Assembly: GCF_000699445.3 (NCBI RefSeq)
Contig: NC_067201.1
Location: 24,629,033 to 24,693,032, forward strand
Length of the DNA stretch: 64,000 nucleotides
Origin: Schistosoma haematobium
Lineage: Eukaryota; Platyhelminthes; Trematoda; Strigeidida; Schistosomatidae
Reading direction: 5' to 3'
The notes beneath the pieces were generated by a model. That model had not been told where the DNA came from. It did no database searches and worked only from the letters and a program-made list of their open reading frames with translations. This document shows, piece by piece, positions 1-10,683 of this stretch. Each line of letters starts with the position of its first letter. Position 1 is the first letter of the stretch. The position numbers and the translations under genes were made by a program.

Positions 1-348
1 AGAACTGGACAAACTGCATTACAAAGGTTCAATACAGCCTTCATTCGAGATACTCACAAACTCAGTGAATTCAAGACAGCTCTCAGCAATAGGTTCCAAG
101 CCTTACAGGATCTACTGAAGGAAGAAGAAACTACTATGGAGGACAACTGGAAAGGTATCGTGGAAGCATTAACTTCAACGTGTCAAGAGGTTCTGAGCCT
201 CAAGTAGCATCATCATAAGCAATGGACCTCTATAGAAACACTGGACAGGATCAAAGAAAGGAAGAACAAGAAGACAACAATTAACAACAGCCGAACACGA
301 GCACAGAAAGTCCAAACACAAGCTGAATACATAGAAGCAAACAAGCAA

Positions 349-1179
349 GTGAAGAAGAGCATTCGAGTCGACAAGAAGAAATACGTGGAAGAACCAGCAA
401 CGATGGTGGAAAAGGCTGCAAGAGAAGGAAATATGAAACAGCTTGACGATACAACGAAGAAACTAGCAGGGAAATATAGTAAACCAGAGAGACCGGTCAA
501 AGACAAAGAAGGCAGGCCAATCACCGAAATTCAACAACAGCGTAACAGATTGGTAGAGTACTTCGGGGAACTCCTGAATAGGCCGGCTCCAATGAATCCA
601 CCGGACATCGAAGCAGCACACACAGATCTTCCTCCCTTAGGTGTTAATCCACCAACGACGGAACAAATCAGAATGGCCATCAGACAAATCAAGAACGGGA
701 AAGCAGCAGGACCCGACAATATACCAGCTGAAGCACTGAAGTCAGACATCGAAGGAACTACAAACATGCTTCACCTTCTATTCAAAAAGATTTGGGAGGA
801 GGAACAAGTGCCGATGGACTGGAAAGAAGGACTCCTCATCAAGATTTCAAAGAAAGGAGATCTGAGCAAATGTGAAAACTACAGAGGCATTACACTACTG
901 TCACTACCAGGGAAAGTCTTTAACAGGGTGTTGCAGAACCGGATGAAGGACGCAGTAGACTCCAAACTTCGAGATCAACAAGCTGGATTCCGTAAAGATC
1001 GGTCGTGCACAGAACAAATTACGACACTACGGATAATCATCGAACAATCAGTTGAGTGGAACTCGTCACTGTACATCAACTTCATTGATTACGAAAAGGC
1101 ATTTGACAGTGTAGACAGAGGAACGTTATGGAAACCTCTTCGACACTATGGAGTTCCTGAGGAGATTATCCGGAACTGA
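349..1179 (+). pseudogene. RTE reverse transcriptase, N-terminal and finger/palm part
   Basis: Longest open piece (276 codons) of the decayed element. It holds the linker rich in Lys and Glu, then RT motifs 0 to 2 ending at DYEKAFDSVDR, in which the first Asp of the catalytic triad is kept. The frame is closed by a TGA at 1177 but resumes unchanged with the FADD block downstream. Without several stop suppressions it cannot make an active enzyme. Confidence 0.85.
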
Positions 1180-1203
1180 TACGACGAACTATAATGCAAA
1201 GTC

Positions 1204-2121
1204 GTGCATGGAGGACAGCTGACAAATGCATTGCAAGTAAAGTCCGGAGTCAGACGAAGCTGTTTACTCTTTCGCTTCCTCTTTCTTCTGTTGGTCGACT
1301 GGATTATGCAGACCCCGACATATGAGGGAAAACACGGAATACAATGGACAGCTCAGAACCAATTGCACGACTTGGACTTCGCAGATGACCTGGCACTCCT
1401 ATCGCATACACACGAACGAATGCGGATAATGACAGCCAGTTTGGCAGCAGTCTTTGCATCAGTAGGCCTCAACATACACAACAGGAAAACCAAAGTCCTC
1501 AAACACAACACGGAGAACAGCAATCCAATCACTGTTGATGGCGAAACTCTGGAAGTTGTAGAATCCTTCACATAGCTGGGAAGCATCATCGATGAACTAA
1601 GAGGTTCAGATGCAGACGTAATGGTGAGGATTGGCAAAGCATGGACCGCATTCCTTCAATTGGAGAACATATGGAACTCAAAACAACTTTCAACCAATAT
1701 CAAAGTCAAAATCTTCAATACGAACGTCAAGGCAGTTCTACTGTACGGACACGAAACTTGGAGAACTACTACAACCATCATCAAGAAGGTGCAAGTAGTT
1801 ATAAATAGCTGTCTTCGCAAGATACTCAACATTCGTTGGCCGGATACCATCAGCAACAGCCTTCTCTGGGAGAGAAAAAACCAGCTTCCAGATGAAGAGG
1901 AAATTAGGAAAAGATGATGGAAATGGATAGGACATAAATTGCGCAAATCATCAAGCTACATCACGAGGCAAGCCCTAAATTGGAATCCTGAAGGGAAGCG
2001 GAAAAGAGGAAGGCCGAAGAACACATTACGTCGAAAAACAGAAGCAGATATGAAAAGGATGAGTAACAACTGGAAGGAGCTGGAAAGGATTGTCAAGACA
2101 GGGTTGGATGGAAAGCGCTGA
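1204..2121 (+). pseudogene. RTE reverse transcriptase, catalytic palm, thumb and C-terminus (with stops)
   Basis: Same frame as the upstream piece. LDFADDLALLS near 1375 is the catalytic RT motif C. A thumb-like region, a LLYGHETW segment near 1738 and a basic tail with [13 protein letters not shown] near 2000 follow; all are usual for RTE proteins. In-frame TAG and TGA codons at about 1573, 1915 and 2119 interrupt it. It is a fossil. Confidence 0.85.
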
Positions 2122-2178
2122 TGGTTGGCCTATGCTTCTTCACGAGGAGTAACAGGCGTAAGTAAGGAAGTAAGTAAG

Positions 2179-3542
2179 TGATTAATGTCAATAGGTGTTG
2201 ACTACCTGGTTGTGGTGACTGTGATTATCGTAAACAATGGTTAAAGACTTTTAGTGTCATGACTCAAAATCGTTTGCCTTCCTCCGAGTTCTGAACTTCT
2301 GAATTCCTCAAAACTGTCTTTTGTGTTTGTATTTTACTAATTTACATTTTCTCCCTGAATCGTATATTCGATGCTCAATGTGTCTTATTACCACTGACAC
2401 TGTTACTATCTCTACCATTCAGTCATTTGTCTCGGTAATTTCATCGTTCTGCGGTAATGGGTTATAGCAACTTGAATCGATGTACATACATATCAAGATC
2501 TTCGTTGACAAGGACATGAACTTCCTATAGTAAGTAACAATCTCTAATATCGCTCTTGCTGATAAACAGTCCCTGAAACCAACGAGTGCGGAACATTTCA
2601 CCATACTAAGCCAGAGATCGCTTTGAGAATCATCTACTTGATTCCTGGGTTAGTGTTATAGGGAATTAAATAGTGAATATTTTAAACATCGCCTGGACGT
2701 GATATCATCCGCTTTATATTAGTAAAACAGTGGATCAAATCATTTATTCAAGGGCGTGTGATATGTTTAGCCACTCACCGGTCTTATAGTAACTTCAAGA
2801 CAAATGGAACAGGGTATTCTCTAGCTATGTTGGAGGTAGAAGATAGGAAAGATCAAGCCCCATATAGAACAGTCGCATCATTCCCAGTACTGTCAAGTGC
2901 ATTATTACTGCCACAATCATTATCATTTTTCGTCATTTCACATTGTTTGTGCAAACACTTTCACCCACTGGTCTTGACTGTTGTGTTCCCTTTATTTCTT
3001 TACACCGAATCTTATAGCCCTTAATATTGTAAAAATATAATTTGCTGGGACTGTTTATAAGCCGTCAAATACTGACTAAGTAGAAGTAATTTATTCTATG
3101 CGTTTGTTTCATCAGTCAGATGTCAAAAATTATAATTGGGCAAGCGAGGTAAGGCGAAGGCAAGTGTGTCAACTCCCTTTTATTACCCAGTAATATCGCT
3201 GATACAGCTCAATATAGTTACTTCTTAGTAAAATATAGAGGCAAGTACTGGATAAATAATGAGTGACACACAAAAATAAAAACAAGACGTGTAAGTGTAG
3301 AATCAAAGGCTCATGAATATAAAATGTATACATGTTGAAGGCCAAAACTCCCTATGAAGGCGAAAACGACTGGGTAGTCACATACTGCATGAGTTGTTAA
3401 AGTCCGTCCGAAAGCTAGGATAAGTGATTTAATTATATAGTAGTACTAGCTACAAAAGTTCAAAATCGTCGCAATGTTATTGGATGTTGGCATGTAGCCG
3501 TAGATATGAGTGGCGGAAATTCGATATTCTGTATTGGTAGTG
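2179..3542. other. Intergenic stretch with one dispersed repeat
   Basis: No gene with supporting splice sites or domain signal was found. The 88-codon plus ORF at 2758-3024 has no recognisable motif and is probably chance. Bases 3160-3425 are a dispersed repeat related to 5910-6172. Confidence 0.5.
3160..3425 (+). repeat. Dispersed repeat, copy 1 (partner 5910-6172)
   Basis: Aligns in direct orientation with 5910-6172. Shared blocks include 'aatgagtgacacac', 'ctcatgaatataaa', 'gtagtcaca/tat' and 'gctagga/gccagaat'. It is diverged by scattered indels, so old. Non-coding; identity unknown. Confidence 0.7.
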
Positions 3543-4037
3543 ATGAGTTTCGCCGAAATCTGTAATAGCACTCAAATCCCAAAAGCTTTACTTTGGGATG
3601 TTAATCAAGTTGCTTCTTGGATTGAAGGCATTGGATATTCTCAGTACAAGGTTAAATATGTGTTGTCCTAATACATATGTAATAGGAATGTTTTACTGAA
3701 AATCAGATTGATGGTCGCAGTCTAATTAATATCCACTCTTCAACACTTCCTCATTTAGGCGTGACTGAGTTTGCAGATATTAAGGTAAATTGATAATTCT
3801 ACGCAGTCTGTTCAGAATATAGCATGTAAAGTGAGGGAAGTTTTGAATCTAGATGAAAACGAGTCGTCGCGCAAATTGCACTTGCCTCCAAGAAACATAG
3901 TTGGGATGTTTCTCGAAGCAAAAAGCTATACTGGAAGCAAATTATCTGGACTCACATTTCCCAGATTTGTTTACAATACTCGGAGTGCAATTTGGCAACC
4001 TTCATTAACAAATATGGGGATGATTTTTAAATATTAA
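3543..4037 (+). CDS. Small SAM-domain protein, three exons (SAMD15-like)
   Basis: Exons 3543-3650 (108 nt), 3686-3784 (99 nt) and 3816-4037 (222 nt with stop) join in phase 0 across two tiny introns of 35 and 31 bp (gt...ag), a size typical of schistosome 5' introns. The product is 142 aa. Residues about 18-85 form a sterile alpha motif: WDVNQVASWIEGIGYSQYK, then CFTENQIDGRSLINIH, then LPHLGVTEFADIK. The following segment (VREVLNLDENE, LHLPPRN, GMFLEAKSYTG, LTFPRFV) resembles the tail after the SAM domain in animal SAMD15-type proteins, as I remember them. SAM domains mediate protein-protein binding; no enzyme motif is present. An AATAAA follows at 4160. The start is the first ATG in frame; a further upstream exon cannot be excluded. 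An acceptor-like site at 4179 could add an alternative 3' exon. Confidence 0.8.
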
Positions 4038-4159
4038 CAATGAATTCACTTGAGGTTTCTGTGGTGGTTAAATGAATAGTAACTTTGAATGAGTAATCAC
4101 TATGAGTACTTCTACAACAATTATTTTCACGTATTGTTCATTTTAACTTACCAGTAAAT

Positions 4160-4165
4160 AATAAA
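4160..4165 (+). terminator. Polyadenylation signal AATAAA of the SAM-domain gene
   Basis: Canonical hexamer 123 bp after the stop codon at 4035-4037, the first such site downstream. Inferred role. Confidence 0.5.
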
Positions 4166-4241
4166 CTTTTGTTTTTAGCGGGTTGGTGATCGAATTGGTG
4201 ATTGTAATATAGTAGGAATTTTCCCTATTCACTTAAAAATT

Positions 4242-4270
4242 GAGAAGAGAGTGACTTATTGCTCTTCTCG
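4242..4270. other. Short perfect hairpin
   Basis: GAGAAGAG and CTCTTCTC form an 8-bp inverted repeat around a 12-nt loop, downstream of the SAM-domain gene. Function unknown; may be chance. Confidence 0.35.
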
Positions 4271-4279
4271 TCTTTTTTG

Positions 4280-5909
4280 AGATTGTTTGTTGCTGTAACG
4301 TTCTAAACGGATATATTAAAGTTTAGACAATCAGTTATGGCAATATACGTACAATAATCTAAATAAACTTAGATTTTAGTGTATACTCTCATGAAAACCG
4401 ATTACTTGTTTCCCGATCTCACTTTAATTTCAGGCTTTATAATTTAGTGATAGATCTGAGTGATAAAGTAACCTGTCGGATAAGTTTAACTTGGTCATGT
4501 GTTATATTCGGAATAGTGATTCAAGGTTTTAATTAGGAATATAGATGGATACTAAGCTCCATCGAACAAACTATACGTCAAGGTAATAAAAATAGATACT
4601 ACCGTTTACTATCGCTGTATAATTAGGTCAAACGAAGTTTCTGATTATATGATCTACAGTGCTTAGTGTGGATGAGTGTTTCATGAGTCACCTCAGAATA
4701 CTTATTGGGACTTATCTTTTTGTTATGCCCGTCGTGTTCAAAACACGATTTCAGCTTCCATTTTATGAATCATGTATTTTAGACATATGTAGTTCGCATA
4801 CAAAAAAATCAGTCCGCATCATACCATGAAGTAGACAATGACATTTATACAAGATTAAGCCAATAGTGGCTGTGAGTGTATTGACTGTATATAATGGACT
4901 AGGAATAACTAAACAATGGTAAATCATGTAATAGTAACATATCGGCCAAATAAATGCTTATAATGAGAGAATATAAATATATGTAATCTAGTAACATAAA
5001 AATTAAACAATATGGATCTAGATACAGCAACAGTCCATAGATAATTACCAATAGTTAACATTCATTTATTCTTCATTAGGATATAACAATCCTCGACTAC
5101 TGTTTACCACAGTAATCCAATGATACGTTTGTTAGTAGAAAACGATGACTATAGTAGGTTTTACTTGTATTGTTTCGTTAAACAATTCGAGCCTTTCAAA
5201 ATTCACAGAAAGAAACTTCTGTATAGTCCAACGTACGATTTAATCGACGTAAAGCTTTGCCAGTTCTGGGTAGACAAACCATACTATTAACCAGGTTGAA
5301 GTCAGATTACATTAGAGTCAAGTGTTCTGAATCCAATCTGTTTGTATGTGAGTGTTGAATTAGTAATCAGATGATCTGGGTGGAAATGCCTACTGAGATT
5401 CTTTGTCAAACCTCTTGTTTACTTTTCCCCGACTGATGGTTTATCATACCAGTTCATTGACGTCTTAATATCAATACACTATAATTGTGTTCTGTTTTGT
5501 GTGTAATCACTCATTTAGACAACTGTTAAAGTGTACAGTTTCATTCACTGACAAAAATGTTGAAAATGGGATCCAAACACACGAAGGTAAAAACATCGGG
5601 GATGAAACCTAATCGAGATGTGAAAGTCGTTGCGAGACAATGTTCCTGTTTGAATTTCACTGGGTGTTATTGTAAATAAACAGTGGGTGTAACACTGATA
5701 ACTAAACATTGAATTGTCATGTGAATTGAACAAGATGATGGGAAGAGTTGAATATCTGCGAAATAAAGTTTGAGTAAATTTTAATAAAGAGAAGGAAAAT
5801 GGCAGCAATCAAGCTAACAGTATGAATGACGGAACAATGAAGCTTGTAAGTGAAGATTTAAAAACTGATCTTGCCAATTATGTAGGCACGCGTGTCAACT
5901 ACGTTTTTC
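4280..5909. other. Gene-poor stretch containing a dispersed repeat
   Basis: No convincing exon seen. Bases 4681-5192 repeat the last 490 bases of the window. The short ORF at 5545-5808 on minus has no motif and no supporting signal. Confidence 0.5.
4681..5192 (+). repeat. Dispersed direct repeat, copy 1 (partner 63511-64000)
   Basis: Matches 63511-64000 over its whole length: both start 'catgagtcacctc', share 'cagtccgcatcat', 'aataggctaggaataac'-like blocks, 'aatggtaaatcatgtaatag' and 'gatgactatagtaggtttt'. No coding potential. The partner runs off the window, so the repeat may be longer. Confidence 0.8.
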
Positions 5910-6172
5910 CACTCAGTGTTCTTGCTTAGCTGAATATAGACACTTCTCAGTGTGACAACGGGAAAGGCGCTGGATAAAATAATGAGTGACACACACACGC
6001 AAGTAAAAACAAGGTGTATAAGAGTAGAATAATAAGCTCATGAATATAAAGCATATACTTGCTAAATGCCACAGTTCCCTAAAAAAATGAAGGTATTATG
6101 GAGGTAAAAATGACCGAGTAGTCATATGCTGCACAAGGTCTTGAACTCTGTCCTAAAGCCAGAATAAATCAT
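5910..6172 (+). repeat. Dispersed repeat, copy 2 (partner 3160-3425)
   Basis: Same order of conserved blocks as 3160-3425, with many substitutions and small indels. Confidence 0.65.
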
Positions 6173-7387
6173 GTAAGACTATCAATGTGCAAATGTTTCT
6201 AGAGTGGATTGAGAAGAGTGATGTGACTTTGTTGAGACCAGGTCCTTGTAGTTTTATACTTATCAAACCACGTGCGCTTGAAAAGAGGCGTAAAAACCTC
6301 GAAATCTAGTGAGATTGTCAACAAAAATACCTGTGACTGAATAACATAAGTGTATAGATAGAAATTCTAGATATATGTGGGATTCATATCTATATAAGAC
6401 TTCAGAGTTTGTTGGGGATTTGGGATGCAAAGTTTGGGTGTTGAATGACTTGGCTATAACCACCCGTTTCGTTTTCTTAAATAGCATAGAAAACAATTAG
6501 AAACAACTTCAAAGTGCTGCAGTGTCTACATCTTCATTATGAAGTACTTATCGGCCAAATAATAGGTGCATGCATGATTCAAAAGAGTCATACGGAAGTT
6601 TCAGTCCAATCAGAACATCACAATGAAGAAGTGGTCATATTCAATGGTCGGTTCGCTTACAGTAATGTGGGGAAATAGGCGAAAAGCAAGCGCACATTGG
6701 ACGTTAACTAACTATTTTTCTAGATTGGCAATTAAATCAAGTTGGTGCACTAGCATAAAGATCCCACTAGTGAAGCCTTCGAGGTAATTTATGTGTTCGT
6801 GGTAAAAGCTTATTTTTTGTGATTGAACATAATCTATATCTACTTGAAACGACGTCGTGGTTTTTGTGTTAGCGAACACGCTGACATTACCATTAATGAG
6901 GAACTGCACTGCGATAAAGCCGTAGTCGCCAAAATCACTCATTATAATCTTTGTAATTCACGTCTGCCATTCTGTTTTTAGCCTGATTTTGCTCATCTTG
7001 ATCAGTTATGTGTTATGACTAACACAAAAAGCCTTTAGCCTACATAAGCTGTACCTCTATTTGTACGCCTCCATCCATCCTCAACCATGAGTATGAAAAG
7101 GAAGTCTTCAGTCAAGTGTTATTATCATATTTTCCAGGCCACAGGTTTATATACTAACAAACCAAACCAGACCACTCTATAAAACGGAAATTCATAGTTA
7201 TGCTCGAACAGGCAATAAGTGACTTTAAATCAGGTGAACGACTGATGAGACGCACAGCGATAGTTAGTGGGTAAAATATCAGCTTACAACGATTAGAATA
7301 TAGAATGATGATAGTCTAGTTACTTAGCAATAATACAAAGATATAAACAGTATTACTTCGTGGTATGATGGAATTACTCATTATGAG
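6173..7387. other. Intergenic stretch, nothing recognised
   Basis: Two short minus ORFs (6263-6496, 6712-6942) lack motifs, signal peptides or splice context and are probably chance. Confidence 0.4.
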
Positions 7388-7823
7388 TTTTATTCAACAG
7401 CCGTTTTGATTCAACGTGAGGATCATTTAATGTAGTACTTGATTTGTTTTCCCAGTATAATATTTTCTTCTGTATAATATACGATATTCTTGTATTCCAT
7501 TGACATGAACTATGCTCAGTAAGTGATTTGTTATAACTGAGTATGTGATTTAGTCCTAATTCTCAATCAAAATGGGTGTACAATCAATATATAAACCAGT
7601 GTATTTTAGACTATTGTTATTCATTATTATTATTATTATCATAATCGTAGTCGTCGTCATAGTGTTTTGAGGCTAATAAATCTTCACTTATACCAGTCTT
7701 TGTGTTCTTACTTTCGTATCGTGGGAATTGCAGAGGTCCCTCGTTCTGAGTATAAGTGATCAGCGTTTTTCCGGCACAACAATCAGTGACGACCAGATAT
7801 AACAATTGCGACGACCAAATAAC
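7388..7823 (+). repeat. Unidentified repeat, left copy; inverted partner at 22290-22690
   Basis: Reads in reverse complement at 22290-22690 with many shared blocks ('ttgattcaacgtgaggatca', 'gtataagtgatcag'/'cttatcacttatactc', 'cgaaagtaagaaca'). The two copies lie just outside the two ends of arm A in opposite orientation. The last 130 bp (about 7695-7823) recur directly at 8503-8632. It may be the end of an LTR or DNA element, but no transposase or LTR motif was confirmed. Confidence 0.6.
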
Positions 7824-7889
7824 CGAATTCGGTTATTCACTTTCTACCCAATATTCAATTTATTTGAATCTATCAAATCCAACCTTGTC

Positions 7890-8499
7890 ATTGACGCTTT
7901 CATTTTTATTGTTTATTTTAATTGGATAAATCTTACTGTAAACGAATCAATATTCTCACCGTTAACAAAAACATCATCAACATTACTTACATACAATCTC
8001 CATTCCCATTGATTCTCTTTTGCAAGTAGTTGTGATAATTAGGTGATTATGAAACCTCACTTCAGTTATGGTTTCAATCATTCAAATGCTAACTTGACTC
8101 ACCATCATCTAAATGGTATCGACTTTCTACTCACTTGTGAAACCTAACTATCTCCATAGAGCCTTAATGAACAGCTAATTGAGACAAAATATTTCTTCAG
8201 TCTAATCATATTTTTATAGACTTTTGTACACTACTGTGAGCATATCAGTGTTGACCAGACAGGATTAGCGCATTCCAGATAGAACTAGTCTGGTTTTGTT
8301 TTTATGTTAACGATCATTCATTAAATGAAGCCAAATAATAAAAGATAAACTTCAATCATTTAATGTGATCAAAGAAATACTTCCGATCTATATGAGTGTG
8401 GGTGTTTTCTATATGTGGAACGACCGACTATGAAGATGGATTATCGAAACCACCAACGCCATTCATCGTTATTCAAATATTTTACTGTATTTATCAAAA
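7890..8499 (+). repeat. Detached copy of the MEG upstream region
   Basis: Bases 7967-8499 match 10053-10585 (offset 2,086) with essentially one difference seen in about 525 bp (tttatca versus tttatta near the end). 10585 lies 36 bp upstream of the TATA box of MEG copy A. The upstream part 7890-7966 is similar but diverged. The copy stops before the TATA box and exon 1, so no gene follows it. It is bracketed by two direct copies of a 125-130 bp repeat (7695-7823, 8503-8632). An inverted, more diverged relative is upstream of MEG copy B (about 52000-52860). Confidence 0.85.
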
Positions 8500-8502
8500 T
8501 GT

Positions 8503-8632
8503 TTTTGTGTTCTTACTTTCGCATCGTGAGAATTGCAGAAGTCCCTCGTTCTGAGTATAAGTGATCAGCGTTTTTCCGGCACAACAATCAGCGACGACCA
8601 GCTATAACAGTTGCGACGACCAAATATAACAG
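8503..8632 (+). repeat. Second direct copy of the end of the 7388-7823 repeat
   Basis: From 'ttgtgttcttactttcg' to 'gcgacgaccaaata' it matches 7695-7823 with few differences. The following bases (8633-8690) include 'aacatttccaatatctcc', which is not present after the first copy. Confidence 0.75.
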
Positions 8633-8689
8633 TTCGAAAGACAGTTTCAAGGATTCGAACATTTCCAATATCTCCCCCGTTTCAATAGG

Positions 8690-9734
8690 ATTGTTTGTCA
8701 AGAGGATTCTTGAATGTAATAAAAATAGTTGTCTGAATATTAAATAGATATCTTGGAAATATATACAACATAATGTTAGTTAGAAGGACGATGGTAAAAG
8801 AACAATAAGTAATCAAGCAATTTAAAATTTCTCAAGGAAAAACTGACAATACCGAAGTTGTTCAAGTGATGGTCAGATATTTACCTACAAGTTGATATAA
8901 GAAACTAACCCTGGTTCATGAAGTTTTTGAAGATACTTCTGATGCAGCAATTTTCGTAAATCAGCAAGCTCACAATCTCGGTTTTATGTTTGTCATAATT
9001 TCTCACAATAATTATAAGCTGTTTGGACTTGAGAGCTGAGATATAGAACAACATGAAAAACGATGTAAGATGAATTGTTGCCATCAACCACATGAAAATA
9101 TGTATACCTGACCATTAAAACAACAGGCACTCACTGACTACATTCAGTTGACACAAAGCTAAGACAGTGGGGTGACCCGAGAAAGCCAGTTCTGATCATT
9201 TACGATTTATAAGTAGCATCTGGTAAGGCATATATATAAAACATAAGAAGTCTAAGAGTACAATTACGTATATAATGGACAATTACTTTTCTCTGTAAAC
9301 ATGAGTGAAAATAGCTATATTGGACGATCTGTATGGTCGATTTGCAATATGGTGTAACTAAAAATCTAGTTACTTTGAAGGAATAGGGGATAAGTTTATA
9401 GTTCAAGCTGCTAAACAAAAGTCGTAAATATTGACTTTTGGTTATCCACAATATAGTTGGTTCTAACCTTGAGTTTTAGTTTAAATTAGGTTAAATGACC
9501 AGAAGCATTTCGTATATTTGCAGTCAACATGAGATCAACTCCGATCCACAGTTGATTGGCCTTTGGGTGGTGATCAATATCATGGATGTTAGGTCCTTAT
9601 CAAAGGTTTTCAAATCCAACTCTTATATACTCTAGAAATCATAGAAATAAATATCATAAGACCTAATGCCCATAAAATGGAAACGTTTATACAACTGTTG
9701 AATTTACTCTGGGATTCTACAGAAATACTATCAC
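8690..9734. other. Intergenic stretch, nothing recognised
   Basis: Short minus ORFs at 8905-9093 and 9200-9451 have no recognisable domain. No splice-supported exon was found. Confidence 0.4.
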
Positions 9735-10620
9735 ATAATTCAAAATGCATTCTTACACAATTTCTATTTTGTTGGCATATTAGGTTCCATTTCTAATCGT
9801 GTGTAACCTGGTTGAAAATCCTTTTGTCCAATAGTAAATATACGTTTTCTTATATCTCATTGAGTAGAAGAAGGTATATTTGACGTTTCGTGACTTAGTG
9901 CAAACCACTTCTTCAGAGTAAACAAATGACTGATTTTGGTTATTAACGTTCTAATTATGAAGTCCAACCTTGGTATTGATACCTAGATCCCTGTTGTCTA
10001 TCATTCATTGTACAAATCCTAGTGAAAACGTATACATTTTATCATCGGTAACGAAAACATCATCAACATTACTTACATACAATCTCCATTCCCATTGATT
10101 CTCTTTTGCAAGTAGTTGTGATAATTAGGTGATTATGAAACCTCACTTCAGTTATGGTTTCAATCATTCAAATGCTAACTTGACTCACCATCATCTAAAT
10201 GGTATCGACTTTCTACTCACTTGTGAAACCTAACTATCTCCATAGAGCCTTAATGAACAGCTAATTGAGACAAAATATTTCTTCAGTCTAATCATATTTT
10301 TATAGACTTTTGTACACTACTGTGAGCATATCAGTGTTGACCAGACAGGATTAGCGCATTCCAGATAGAACTAGTCTGGTTTTGTTTTTATGTTAACGAT
10401 CATTCATTAAATGAAGCCAAATAATAAAAGATAAACTTCAATCATTTAATGTGATCAAAGAAATACTTCCGATCTATATGAGTGTGGGTGTTTTCTATAT
10501 GTGGAACGACCGACTATGAAGATGGATTATCGAAACCACCAACGCCATTCATCGTTATTCAAATATTTTACTGTATTTATTAAAATGTGATTGGTGCAAA
10601 CCTTTCTGTTCTGTATTCAC

Positions 10621-10629
10621 TATATAAAA
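10621..10629 (+). promoter_or_regulatory. TATA box of MEG copy A
   Basis: TATATAAAA, 55 bp before the start codon, conserved as TATATAAAG at 51867-51875 upstream of copy B. Position fits a short 5' UTR. Role inferred from consensus and conservation. Confidence 0.7.
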
Positions 10630-10683
10630 TGACAAAGATAGCTGCGTTTTATTAGGAGAATCATCAGAGTTGTACTTAATTCT

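Larger units (their letters stand above)
1..2178 (+). mobile_element. RTE-type non-LTR retrotransposon, 5'-truncated and decayed
   Basis: One reading frame (phase of base 1) runs through the whole stretch and is broken only by in-frame stops (about 205, 1177, 1573, 1915 and 2119), with no frameshift noticed. It begins in the linker after the endonuclease domain and continues through the reverse transcriptase (RT). Visible RT motifs are NGKAAGPDNIPAE near 700, CENYRGITLLS near 875, QQAGFRKDRSCTEQI near 980, IDYEKAFDSVDR near 1085 and the catalytic FADD near 1380. The C-terminal basic part ends near 2120. The 3' end carries short TAAG-type repeats (about 2155-2178), typical of RTE tails. The endonuclease lies outside the window or is lost. 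A related, internally deleted copy sits on minus near 30-31.7 kb. Clade assignment is from remembered motif style, not a search. Confidence 0.9.

Noticed and set aside
213..767. Long minus ORFs rich in Ser, Phe and Leu at 213-524 and 531-767
   Set aside because: Antisense shadows of the RTE frame; the same holds for 1353-1637, 1656-1946, and the plus ORFs at 30001-31030 and 38994-39266.
4179..4282. Extra last exon of the SAM-domain gene after a good acceptor
   Set aside because: No matching donor in the preceding exon before its stop; kept only as a possible alternative.
7240..7265. Hammerhead-like CTGATGAGACG motif
   Set aside because: No GAAA partner or helix II follows.
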